DNA of 31,865 bases, taken from contig CACZNW010000118.1 in NCBI GenBank assembly GCA_902782595.1, positions 1 to 31,865 on the forward strand, in the 5' to 3' direction. The notes beneath the pieces were generated by a model. That model saw nothing but the letters and a program-made list of their open reading frames with translations, ran no database searches and was not told the origin of the DNA. The position numbers and the translations under genes are program-made. Origin of the DNA: an uncultured Methanobrevibacter sp. (GTDB taxonomy: Archaea > Methanobacteriota > Methanobacteria > Methanobacteriales > Methanobacteriaceae). Shown here piece by piece: positions 23,312 through 31,788 of the stretch (within the stretch, counting starts at the first letter, position 1; every line of letters begins with the position of its first letter).

Positions 23312-23444
23312 CACATGTCAAACACGGGGAAAAAGTAAGATTTAAAAATAATCATGGAGAAATTTAAACTTTTAATAATCCACGGGTTATAACTGTTCAA
23401 ATGAATAGTAAACCTTTTTATTAATTTAAAACTAATATAGTAAC

Positions 23445-24572
23445 ATGTTTGATAAACTGCCTGTTTCTTCCAAAACAGAGAAAATTCTAACAAAATCTCT
23501 TGACGAACTTATTGACGTTGAAGAAGCAAATCATTTAATGAATATAAAAGGAAGCGAATTATATCCTTTACTTGCAACTGCTGATTTTTTAAGACACGAA
23601 AATGTTGGAGACAACGTCACATTCATTAATAACTGTAACATTAATTTCACAAACATCTGCAGGGTAAGATGCGGGTTCTGTGCATTCGGAAGGGATGCGG
23701 ATGATGATGACGCGTATATCCTCACCGATGATGAAATACTCAAAAAAGCCGAAGGTGCCGTTTCAAACGGTGCACGTGAATTCACCCTCATGGGAGGGGT
23801 GCTGGACGATGCAGATATTGAATACTATGAGCATCTGCTTACATTACTGAAAGACAAATATCCCGATGTTTCCATACACGGATTTTCACCGACCATGGTA
23901 AGGGACGCATGCAGGGTATCCGGCATTGATACGGCGGAAGGATTTGAAATACTTAAAAGCGCAGGTCTTGACACTCTCCCCGGAACTGCAGCGGAAATAC
24001 TCACCGACAGGTCACGCCAGATTATATGTCCCGAAAAGGTAACTGTGGCCGAATGGATCGATACGGTTAAAACCGCCCAGGAAGTTGGAATACAGGGTTC
24101 GGCAACAATAATGTACGGTCATGTGGAAACTCTGGAGGAAAGGGTAGAGCATATCGATATAATAAGACAGATTCAGCAGGACACTCACGGGTTCACTGAA
24201 TTTATACCTATGACTTTCATGCATGAATATTCTCCGATTTTTCTGGAAGGCCAGTCAAATCTTGGAGCCACAGGCACACAGGATTTGAAATTATATGCAG
24301 TTTCAAGACTGATGCTTGGGGATTTAATCCCGAATATTCAGGTTTCATGGGTGAAACTTGGTTTCAGGTTCGCACAGGTCGTTCTGACCGCAGGTGCCAA
24401 TGACCTTGGGGGAACTCTCGGGGGAGATGAACTCTCCGACGCCTCAGGAGCTCCCGACGGTGTTGACGCATCAGTAGATACCCTTACAAGAATGGTGAAA
24501 GACCTTGGAAGAAACCCGATTGAGCGCAATTCCACTTACACGGAATTTTATCCGATAGAACAGGTGTTTTAA
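23445..24572 (+). CDS. cofH: FO synthase subunit CofH (radical SAM)
   Basis: A 375-residue radical SAM enzyme. It joins tyrosine-derived 4-hydroxybenzyl to 5-amino-6-ribitylaminouracil on the way to the F0 chromophore of coenzyme F420, working with CofG (not in this window). The [4Fe-4S]-SAM motif C-R-V-R-C-G-F-C (about residues 72-79) is intact. L-M-G-G-V, P-G-T-A-A-E-I-L, and A-G-A-N-D-L-G-G-T are conserved CofH/MqnE-type segments. There is no ribosome site before the ATG, and the AT-rich TATA candidate (about 23415-23431) suggests a leaderless transcript. It is followed without spacing by the kinase gene. Confidence 0.9.
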   Translation: MFDKLPVSSKTEKILTKSLDELIDVEEANHLMNIKGSELYPLLATADFLRHENVGDNVTFINNCNINFTNICRVRCGFCAFGRDADDDDAYILTDDEILKKAEGAVSNGAREFTLMGGVLDDADIEYYEHLLTLLKDKYPDVSIHGFSPTMVRDACRVSGIDTAEGFEILKSAGLDTLPGTAAEILTDRSRQIICPEKVTVAEWIDTVKTAQEVGIQGSATIMYGHVETLEERVEHIDIIRQIQQDTHGFTEFIPMTFMHEYSPIFLEGQSNLGATGTQDLKLYAVSRLMLGDLIPNIQVSWVKLGFRFAQVVLTAGANDLGGTLGGDELSDASGAPDGVDASVDTLTRMVKDLGRNPIERNSTYTEFYPIEQVF

Positions 24573-25145
24573 TTGAAGAAATTTATTGTTATTGACGGAC
24601 TGGACGGTTCGGGAAAGGACACTCAGGTGAATCTTCTGGCCGAAGCCTATGAAAGGAGGGGAAGAAAGGTTACAGTAAGGTCCCATCCCTGCAGCGACAA
24701 CAAATACGGCCGAAAGTCAAAGGAGGCACTTCTCAAAACAGGTAAGGTCAACCACATTAAGGCAACCGTTTATTTTGGACTTGACGCCATAAGGTCAGTT
24801 CAGATGTATTATTACAATAATGACGTTGATGTTGTAATCTTTTCAAGATATATACTGGCGGTGATGTATCTTCCTAATGTGGTGAACACCATTGTCTATA
24901 AAATCGTGACATTTGTCCTTCCGACATCGGACTGCATGTTCTTTTTAGACATTACTCCGGAAGAATCATTGAGAAGAATTGGTTCAAGGGATGAGGAAAC
25001 CGAAATGTTTGAAAACATCGACTCCCTGAGGCAGAACCGTGAAAGGTCACGCAAGTTCACCTATAACTGGAACGTGGTATCCGCAGATGATGCCCCAGAG
25101 GTAATTTCAGAAAAAATAATCTCAAAATGCCTGGAATCTGATTAG
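24573..25145 (+). CDS. tmk: thymidylate kinase-like protein
   Basis: A 190-residue P-loop kinase of the thymidylate kinase family, expected to phosphorylate dTMP or a related nucleotide. The phosphate loop reads G-L-D-G-S-G-K-D-T-Q: the usual Thr/Ser after Lys is Asp. The D-R-Y/F motif is also altered (S-R-Y), and the lid shows R-I-G-S-R-D-E-E-T-E. TTG at 24573 directly follows the cofH stop; AGGTG (24561-24565) eight bases or so before it is the ribosome site. These substitutions could mean a changed substrate, so the gene symbol is tentative. It shares the cofH transcript. Confidence 0.7.
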   Translation: MKKFIVIDGLDGSGKDTQVNLLAEAYERRGRKVTVRSHPCSDNKYGRKSKEALLKTGKVNHIKATVYFGLDAIRSVQMYYYNNDVDVVIFSRYILAVMYLPNVVNTIVYKIVTFVLPTSDCMFFLDITPEESLRRIGSRDEETEMFENIDSLRQNRERSRKFTYNWNVVSADDAPEVISEKIISKCLESD

Positions 25146-25149
25146 GATT

Positions 25150-25407
25150 CTATAATACTTCTTTTATTCCGTCACTTGTTATAATCATCAGTGAATTGAG
25201 ATTTTCAAGTACAAGTGAAACAATTGGATGGGTCTGAATGTCCTTGTGCATGAATATTATTTCGTTCCCGACAAAATCAATCCAATTGACATGATAAACA
25301 ACCACTCCATTCACAATCAGTCCCAGATACTGTGGTACGAATCTGTTTTCATCAATCTCATCAAAATAAGGGTTTTTTCTAAATATTTCTCTTAAAACTT
25401 TATCCAT
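25150..25407 (-). CDS. small hypothetical protein downstream of priS
   Basis: An 85-residue protein of unrecognised family. It has an N-terminal basic helix followed by mostly strand-like hydrophobic stretches (Y-L-G-L-I-V-N-G-V-V-V-Y-H-V-N-W, then N-E-I-I-F-M-H). No membrane segment or cysteine motif is present. It starts three bases after the priS stop on the same strand, so it is very likely cotranscribed with primase; a role near DNA replication is only inferred from this. It converges on the kinase gene with four bases between the stops. Confidence 0.55.
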   Translation of the reverse strand: MDKVLREIFRKNPYFDEIDENRFVPQYLGLIVNGVVVYHVNWIDFVGNEIIFMHKDIQTHPIVSLVLENLNSLMIITSDGIKEVL

Positions 25408-25410
25408 GGT

Positions 25411-26388
25411 TTATACTCCTCTTCTTTCATATACGAATTTTGGCACTGCCTTGTCAAAGGGATCAAAGGTTTCCCGGTTTTTAACCTCCATGCATTTCAT
25501 ACTTACCTTGGAGTGAAGGGAAGTGGGAAGTCTAAGAATCCTTTTAAGGTCAATTGACACTTTGGCATCAATTGTTGCAAGATTAACTCTTGCCATGGCT
25601 TCAACAAGATTTCTGTATCTTCTCGGACCGATATCCTTTTTGAACAGTCCCCAGTTGTCGTTTTCAAGGTGGTGTCTTGAAGCCATAATGTCTTTCATGA
25701 GGCGGGGATTGATTCCGTCAAGCTTTTCGTTCCCGACAAGGTGGAGAATGTTGAATTTAACCCTGTCGGTGAATATCCTGGAATATCCAACAGGTATTGT
25801 GAAGTGCTCGAAGTTGAAACTTTTGTTTGAAACCTCAGTGTTCATGAACTGTGATTTCGGAACTTCGGCACCGGCGGTATATTTGAGAACTTCAGACCTC
25901 AGTTCGCTTCCCGCACTCATCATCTCCTCATCCAGTATACGGATGTGATATCCCCTTCCGGAATAAATCAGATGAATGTTTTTCAATCCCAGATCGCCCT
26001 TTAAAGTATCAATCAGGGCATTTACAATTTCCAGAGCCTCACCTAGGCATGTTTCACATACTCCGTCACACTGACATGACCTGATTGGAATGTCCTTTGC
26101 GTCAACGTCGAAAATGTATTCCGCCTTCAGCCAGTCCTCTCTGCGTCTCGGGTTATTGTAGAAGGCCACTGAAATGTAGGCCGCAAAGGGTGCCTTGTAT
26201 CTGAGGAATTTCCGCAGTGACTCGGTTCCCCTAAACACTTTATAACGGTCGTTCGGTCCCCTGCCGTTATGGTCAAAACCGAATTCCCTTTTTCTGATTT
26301 CATTGGATATAAAGTCGGGAAGATCCTTGGGATTCCATTCCTCGCGGTAGTATTGTCTTCGCTCTTTCAGTGTAGCTTTGGAAAACAT
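25411..26388 (-). CDS. priS: DNA primase small (catalytic) subunit
   Basis: A 325-residue archaeal/eukaryotic-type primase that makes RNA or mixed primers with PriL (not in this window). The catalytic motif Y-I-F-D-V-D-A-K-D supplies the metal-binding aspartates. A small cysteine cluster (C-Q-C-D-G-V-C-E-T-C) follows, the conserved nucleotide-binding S-G-R-G-Y-H-I lies near residue 143, and the C-terminal S-I-D-L-K-R-I-L-R-L-P-T-S-L-H segment is typical. Length fits PriS of Methanobacteriales. Transcription runs away from the gene at 26496, with a 107-base AT-rich divergent spacer. Confidence 0.9.
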   Translation of the reverse strand: MFSKATLKERRQYYREEWNPKDLPDFISNEIRKREFGFDHNGRGPNDRYKVFRGTESLRKFLRYKAPFAAYISVAFYNNPRRREDWLKAEYIFDVDAKDIPIRSCQCDGVCETCLGEALEIVNALIDTLKGDLGLKNIHLIYSGRGYHIRILDEEMMSAGSELRSEVLKYTAGAEVPKSQFMNTEVSNKSFNFEHFTIPVGYSRIFTDRVKFNILHLVGNEKLDGINPRLMKDIMASRHHLENDNWGLFKKDIGPRRYRNLVEAMARVNLATIDAKVSIDLKRILRLPTSLHSKVSMKCMEVKNRETFDPFDKAVPKFVYERRGV

Positions 26389-26495
26389 GATTATTATTTT
26401 ATATTTTTTAAGTATTTATTTTATTTGATGGTGCGATTCTGTGATTTTGCACAGGCGTGAAAAATATATTATGGACAATGCAAATATATACTAAT

Positions 26496-27011
26496 ATGAA
26501 TGAATTTGTTGAAGTCATAGGAGTTGAACATTTAAAAACAATACTTTCCACCCTCACGCCGGAAGATATTGTAAAGCCGGCATATGACAACTGGGCGGCG
26601 GGCATTAAAACAGGACATACCGTGCTTAACCTTGAAAACGGACATGTTTACGGTCTGGGCATTGAACTCAACCAGTTGCCCCTAGCAGATGATATCTATA
26701 TAGAACTGTATACCATCAAATCACATGAGGAACCTTTAAGCGAAGAGGAATTCTTCTCAGCAAAGGAATACGGAGAGTTTCTGGAGTTCAGCAGCGAAGA
26801 TCCGTGTGAATACATCCCCGACATCATCACCGAATTCTGTGAGATGAAGGGCATTGACGAGTATGAAAGAACCGTAGGGCTTCTGGCGTATAATTTTGAA
26901 AAAAACGAACAGGCAAATTACAACATCTGGGAATCAAGGATTTTGAACAAGTATTATGATGCCATATATGAAAACCACAATCCCTTTGAGTTTTCACAGT
27001 CAAGTCTTTAA
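26496..27011 (+). CDS. hypothetical acidic protein
   Basis: A 171-residue acidic protein of unrecognised family. The middle has strand-like segments (H-T-V-L-N-L-E-N-G, I-Y-I-E-L-Y-T-I) followed by helices rich in Glu; no membrane segment, signal or metal motif. The start is uncertain: GTG 26457, ATG 26478 and ATG 26496 are in frame. ATG 26496 is preferred because a TATA-like AAAATATATT (26461-26470) lies 25-35 bases upstream, which would give a leaderless transcript, and no ribosome site supports the others. Confidence 0.55.
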   Translation: MNEFVEVIGVEHLKTILSTLTPEDIVKPAYDNWAAGIKTGHTVLNLENGHVYGLGIELNQLPLADDIYIELYTIKSHEEPLSEEEFFSAKEYGEFLEFSSEDPCEYIPDIITEFCEMKGIDEYERTVGLLAYNFEKNEQANYNIWESRILNKYYDAIYENHNPFEFSQSSL

Positions 27012-27034
27012 ACCCTTGTCATATATTAAATTGC

Positions 27035-27046
27035 TTTATATATAAA
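27035..27046 (+). promoter_or_regulatory. TATA box of the large adhesin-like gene
   Basis: TTTATATATAAA, centred about 38 bases before the proposed ATT start at 27079. Initiation would fall near 27065, leaving a leader of about 14 bases with a GGGGG ribosome site at 27068-27072. Confidence 0.55.
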
Positions 27047-27067
27047 CATGAACCAGTCAAATAGTAT

Positions 27068-27072
27068 GGGGG
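27068..27072 (+). promoter_or_regulatory. ribosome binding site deciding an ATT start
   Basis: GGGGG followed by AATTTC and then ATT at 27079, which opens a complete signal peptide. The ATG at 27066 is in another frame and stops after five codons. The next in-frame TTG (27106) would remove the basic N-terminus of the signal. Confidence 0.6.
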
Positions 27073-27078
27073 AATTTC

Positions 27079-29943
27079 ATTAAATCAAAAATAATTATTG
27101 CAATATTGATTCTGACTATTATAATCTGTTTTCCATGCGTAAGTGCGGCTGATGCCAATCATACGGATTCGGATGCACAGATTTGTGATGTCATAAAAGA
27201 AAATACCTTAACGGATGACAATACTGATGCCGGTAACTTCACTGATTTAAAAATGTTAATTTCTCAGTCCGAAAATGAACTGACACTTGATAAGAATTAC
27301 AGATTCAATTCATCAACAGACAAGGATTTTGACGGATTTTTAATTTCCAAGGACAATTATGTTGTTGACGGATGCGGCCATACCGTAGACGGTTCGGGTC
27401 AGGTGAGGATATTCGTTTTCACCGGAACAAACATCACCCTTAAAAATATCAAAATAATAAACGCAAGGGGAACCTACGGTTCTGCAGTATGGTTTAAATC
27501 TCTCAACACGGTTGATAACTGCAGTTTTATCAACAACAGTGCTTCTGCTTTGGGAGGTGCGCTTTATATTAACGATTCCGTTTCAGGCTGTAAAATCAAC
27601 TCAACATTCATAAACAACAGTGCATATAATGGTGGAGCAATTTTCTTTAGAGGTGAAACTTCAGATATCACACTAAACGGATACTATGAATGCAATACGG
27701 CTGAAAGAGTTGCAGGGGCAATATTGTTCATCGGAAAATCATCAAACAACAAGATTTCTGCAGAGTTTTACAGCAACTGTGCCGAAAAAGCAAGCGGAGG
27801 AGCAATATTTTTCTATAATATGGCAGAAAATAACCTGTTTGAAAGCATTTTCAGATACAACACAGCCGCTTACGGCGGAGGAATCTTTTTTTACAACAAG
27901 GCAAACAGCAATAAATTCATAAGCGATTTCATATTCAATGCTGCCGAGTCCTGCGGCGGAGCAATGTTTTTCTACAATACAACAAACGGCAATAACTTCA
28001 CAGGTTATTTCATAAACAACACCGCCCGTGGAAACATTAATGTTGTTAATGGAAACGGAGGGGCAATTACATTCAAGGGCAGTTCATCCAACTCCATATT
28101 TACCTGTGTTTTTATCAACAATACTGCCAGACTATACGGTGGAGGAGTAAACTACAGGCAAACCCCACACAACATTACATTTAACAGTAATTTCACCAAC
28201 AATAATGCTAAATTCGGTGGAGGAGTTAATTTCTTTGAGAGTTTTAAAGAAGTAGTCTTCAACGGACAATTGACAGGCAACAGTGCAGTTTATGGTGGTG
28301 CAATAGCTTTAGGGTATGGAATCATTGAAAATGTTTCATTTAAATATAACCATGCCGAATACGGTGGAGCAGTATATTTTTCACAAAATGGATTCGTCAT
28401 CAACTCCAGTTTCACAAACAACTCAGCGGATAATGCCGATGACAGTTGTGGAGGTGCAATCTGTTTTAACGGTAACGGAACAGTAATTTCATCCAGATTT
28501 GTAAACAATACTGCTGGTTATTTCGGCGGTGCCGTTTACATATGGGAGGATGGAACAGTTATGGATTCCATTTTCACCTCCAATGAAGCACAGAATGGAG
28601 GGTCATTATATGTTCACGGTGCTTTTGAAGTGGACAACTGTAATTTCACAAATAACTCAGCAAGAACAGGAGGGGCAATCGAATTCTGGAAAAGCGGAAC
28701 ACTCGGCGATTCCAATTTCATATCCAATGCAGCAGGATTCAGTGGAGGAGCAGTCTATACAAGTGCCAATATAAAAATAGGAAACTGTAATTTCACAGGC
28801 AATTCAGCAAACGAAAATTCAGGTGGAGCGGTATACATTTTCGGTTTCGGCGAATTATACAACACTATCTTCACCAGCAATTCAGCTTCATATTACGGGG
28901 GAGCAGTATACTTTAATAAGAATGGAACAGTCAATCACTCTTCTTTTACAAAAAACAGTGCCAAGGACGGCGGAGCCATTCTGACTGCCGGAAATCTCAC
29001 AATAACCAATTCTGAATTCAGGAATAACGCTGCAGTTTACCAGACAAATCATCTGTCCGTAAAGAAACATGCTGTGCTTACATTAATCAATGTTATTCCG
29101 AATGCGTTAATCTTCAATGTTTCCAATATCACTTACGGAGGCGTTGTAAGGATTTTTTCAAATGTTTTTGATGAAAATAATATGACATTAAACAATGGTA
29201 CACTATCAATCATCATTGCAGGCAATGTCTATTCGGCAGATGTGGTTAACGGAACTGCAAATGTGGAAATTCCAAATTTAAATGCCGGAGACTACAATGT
29301 AAATATCACCTATACTGGAAACGAACGTGTTGCAGTTTCGCCGGTTGCATTCACAGTATTCAAACGGGATGCAGTTATCTCGTCCAGTGACATGACATAC
29401 ATCATTAACTATGGCGGAAAATACAGTATAATTCTTAAAGATGCACAAAACAATGCCCTTGCTGGCAAAACTGTTTCATTCAAATTGGATGGCATGAATA
29501 TAGGATCTGCCGTCAGCGATGAGAACGGTGTTGCAGCTGTTGGTCTTGAAGCAAAAATCCTGAAGGCACTGAAATCAGGCAGCAAAAATCTTGTCATTCA
29601 ACTCAGTGATTCAAATTATAATGCAGCACCAAAAACCGTGAAAATAATGGTAAACAGGGAAAATACAAAAATTGCCGCTAAAAACAAGAAATTCAAAAGG
29701 TTTAAAAAACTCAAAAAATACACAATATCCATGAAAAACAGCAAAGGAAAGGCAATTAAAAAAGTACGGGTCAGTCTTAAAGTTAAAGGTAAAACATACA
29801 AGGCAAAAACCAACTCCAATGGAAAGGCAATATTTAAAATCAAAAAATTAACCAAAAAAGGAACTTACAAGGCTGTTATAAAATTCAAAGGAAACAAATA
29901 CTACAATGCAGTTACCAAAAAAGTTAAAATTAAAATCAGGTAG
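27079..29943 (+). CDS. large secreted beta-helix adhesin-like protein
   Basis: A 954-residue secreted protein if it starts at ATT 27079. The signal peptide has basic K-S-K, a hydrophobic core of about 18 residues and a V-S-A-A-D cleavage region. Residues about 65-670 are a parallel beta-helix with many repeats of the form F-x-x-N-S-A-x-x-G-G-A-[IV], as in pectate-lyase-like adhesins of gut methanogens. Two Ig-like or Big-type domains follow (about 690-765 and 770-855), then a lysine-rich C-terminal repeat domain of about 95 residues ending in K-V-K-I-K-I-R. No transmembrane anchor is seen, so wall attachment may depend on the basic tail binding pseudomurein or its anionic polymers (inference). 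It has its own strong promoter. Confidence 0.85.
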   Translation: MKSKIIIAILILTIIICFPCVSAADANHTDSDAQICDVIKENTLTDDNTDAGNFTDLKMLISQSENELTLDKNYRFNSSTDKDFDGFLISKDNYVVDGCGHTVDGSGQVRIFVFTGTNITLKNIKIINARGTYGSAVWFKSLNTVDNCSFINNSASALGGALYINDSVSGCKINSTFINNSAYNGGAIFFRGETSDITLNGYYECNTAERVAGAILFIGKSSNNKISAEFYSNCAEKASGGAIFFYNMAENNLFESIFRYNTAAYGGGIFFYNKANSNKFISDFIFNAAESCGGAMFFYNTTNGNNFTGYFINNTARGNINVVNGNGGAITFKGSSSNSIFTCVFINNTARLYGGGVNYRQTPHNITFNSNFTNNNAKFGGGVNFFESFKEVVFNGQLTGNSAVYGGAIALGYGIIENVSFKYNHAEYGGAVYFSQNGFVINSSFTNNSADNADDSCGGAICFNGNGTVISSRFVNNTAGYFGGAVYIWEDGTVMDSIFTSNEAQNGGSLYVHGAFEVDNCNFTNNSARTGGAIEFWKSGTLGDSNFISNAAGFSGGAVYTSANIKIGNCNFTGNSANENSGGAVYIFGFGELYNTIFTSNSASYYGGAVYFNKNGTVNHSSFTKNSAKDGGAILTAGNLTITNSEFRNNAAVYQTNHLSVKKHAVLTLINVIPNALIFNVSNITYGGVVRIFSNVFDENNMTLNNGTLSIIIAGNVYSADVVNGTANVEIPNLNAGDYNVNITYTGNERVAVSPVAFTVFKRDAVISSSDMTYIINYGGKYSIILKDAQNNALAGKTVSFKLDGMNIGSAVSDENGVAAVGLEAKILKALKSGSKNLVIQLSDSNYNAAPKTVKIMVNRENTKIAAKNKKFKRFKKLKKYTISMKNSKGKAIKKVRVSLKVKGKTYKAKTNSNGKAIFKIKKLTKKGTYKAVIKFKGNKYYNAVTKKVKIKIR

Positions 29944-30144
29944 GTGAAATCACCTGCATCTTTTTATTTTATATTCTGGTGCCGGCTAAAACACAGCTGC
30001 CATGAGATAGAAATACTAAAACCTGCAAGGTTAAAGTAACTTACATTAAACATTTGTTCAAGTAAAGTGGATGAATTAACTCATATATTTTCAAATATTT
30101 TTTTTACATGAACTTTTTTCAAAAAATATCTTATTTTAATATAT
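29944..30144. other. intergenic region between the two adhesin-like genes
   Basis: Two hundred AT-rich bases with no convincing coding frame. TTTTTATTTTATATT (about 29961-29974) soon after the adhesin stop may serve as a T-rich terminator. Further TATA-like stretches near 30130-30142 probably belong to the second adhesin gene. Confidence 0.4.
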
Positions 30145-30172
30145 CAGTTAAGATAAAATATTATCCAGTTAA
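30145..30172. repeat. CAGTTAA direct repeats flanking a near-palindrome
   Basis: CAGTTAA occurs at 30145-30151 and 30166-30172. The fourteen bases between read GATAAAATATTATC, with arms GATAA and TTATC. The site lies just upstream of the second adhesin-like gene (ATG 30191) and may be an operator. Confidence 0.35.
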
Positions 30173-30190
30173 CATATCGAGGTTTTTTAA

Positions 30191-31788
30191 ATGAAGATAA
30201 AATCAGAATATTTTGTATTCATGTTTATCGTTTGTATTCTATTCAGCATCACCGCTGTTTCGGCAAATGACAATCAGACGGATTCGTTGAATCTGGATAT
30301 GATTTCAGATGACGAACTTATGCAGACAACCAACAGACCATTTAATGATTTCTATGAGGACATAAAAGATTGCAATGACACATTTGACATAAAAAATGAT
30401 TATGTGTATGATGAAAGTGACAATAATACACGATTGGCCATCAATCAACGCAATTTGATAATAAATGGTAACAATCATATTATTGACGGTTCCAACATGG
30501 CAAAGGGATTTGTTTTCATGAAAGGTAATACTAACGTTACCATAAATGACCTGACTTTCATAAACTGTAACCAGTCAGTTGTACTGAGTTCGGGCAATGT
30601 CACTTTAAAGAATGTAAATTTCACGGGCAATTTCAATTTGGATAGTATGATGGGAATCGTCACAATTAATTATGCGGGTAATTTGATTATGGATAAGTGT
30701 AATTTCAATTCAAACATTAACACTTCCCTTATATTAATAGGTTATGGGGATGTGGCAATTTACAATTCCCATTTTTATAACACTAATGCTGGTGAAATCT
30801 CCCCTATTTTTGTCAACAGGAAGAGTCTGGTGATTGAAAATTGTACTTTTGAAAATTTAAGTTCCAAATATGGGGGTGCAATCAATTTCAGAGGATATTA
30901 CTTCTCCATTAAAAATTCAACATTCCGGGATGTTAATGCTTATCTGACAGGAGGAGCTGTTGTTGCAAAATATTTCCCTATTCTAGCAGGTACGGATGCC
31001 CACAATAATCCAATATATCGTCCTTCTGAAAACTGGCTGATTGAAAACAGTGAATTTTTGAATGTTTCCTCCTCTCACAATGGAGGTGTCCTTTACATTC
31101 ATCTGGTATTGGAAAATCCGACACTACCTAAAAAAACATTATATATAAACAATTGTAATTTCACAGATTCATCTTCACGATTTGGAGGTGCCATAGGACA
31201 TCTGGATGGAGCTTTAGATATCTCCAACACCAGCTTCATAAATTCCAGAGCCAGTGATATGGCGGTGCAGTTTGCACTTCCTGGGCGAATCTGACTATGA
31301 AAAACTACAATGTGATAAACAGCAGTGCCGGGTCAAATGCGGGGGCGATTTATTTCGATAATGGTAAACTGGTCATTGACAAATCCAATTTCACAGACAA
31401 TAAGGTAAATTCAAAATTCTCGAGTAATGAAAGTGTCATATATGCAAATGACGTTTATGCAGATATCAGAAATTCAACCTTCAACAATGGAGGTGTGGCA
31501 GTCTATGCAAACTTTGCAGGCCATTCCATCATCCGGGACATCGATTCGACTGATTTGTTTCTTATGAACAATACAGATTACCCTGTTTCCATTGAAAACA
31601 ACGGAATAAGACTTAACCTGACAGGCAATTCCGTAGTTGTCGATAAGCTTCCTTCCAGATTTGACTTGCGTGACTGGGGTTGGGTAAGCCCACTCAAATT
31701 CCAGGAAGACAGTATGGCATGCTGGGCATTTGCCACTATCGCAGCAGTGGAATGCTCACTTCTAAAAGCGACCGGAGTTTTATCTTAA
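30191..31788 (+). pseudogene. adhesin-like protein with papain-like peptidase domain, frameshifted
   Basis: The ATG at 30191 follows GAGG (30179-30182) and opens a signal peptide with a V-S-A-N-D cleavage region, then beta-helix repeats (F-x-x-x-N-[ST]...G-G-A-[IV]). The frame stops at 31292-31294, but the protein continues in another frame from about 31261 with G-G-A-V-C-T-S-W-A-N-L-T-M-K-N. Loss of one G in a GG run near 31259-31262 explains the break. The second part leads into a papain-family (C1) opening: L-P-S-R-F-D-L-R-D-W-G and D-S-M-A-C-W-A-F-A with the catalytic cysteine. It stops at 31786-31788 soon after, where a full C1 domain should continue; other frames stay partly readable to the window end. 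It is a decaying gene or carries sequencing errors. Confidence 0.7.

Noticed and set aside
27450..29040. Repetitive DNA suggesting a repeat array or CRISPR.
   Set aside because: The repeats vary at the DNA level, keep codon phase and encode beta-helix N-S-A-x-x-G-G-A units; there are no constant repeats with unique spacers anywhere in the window.
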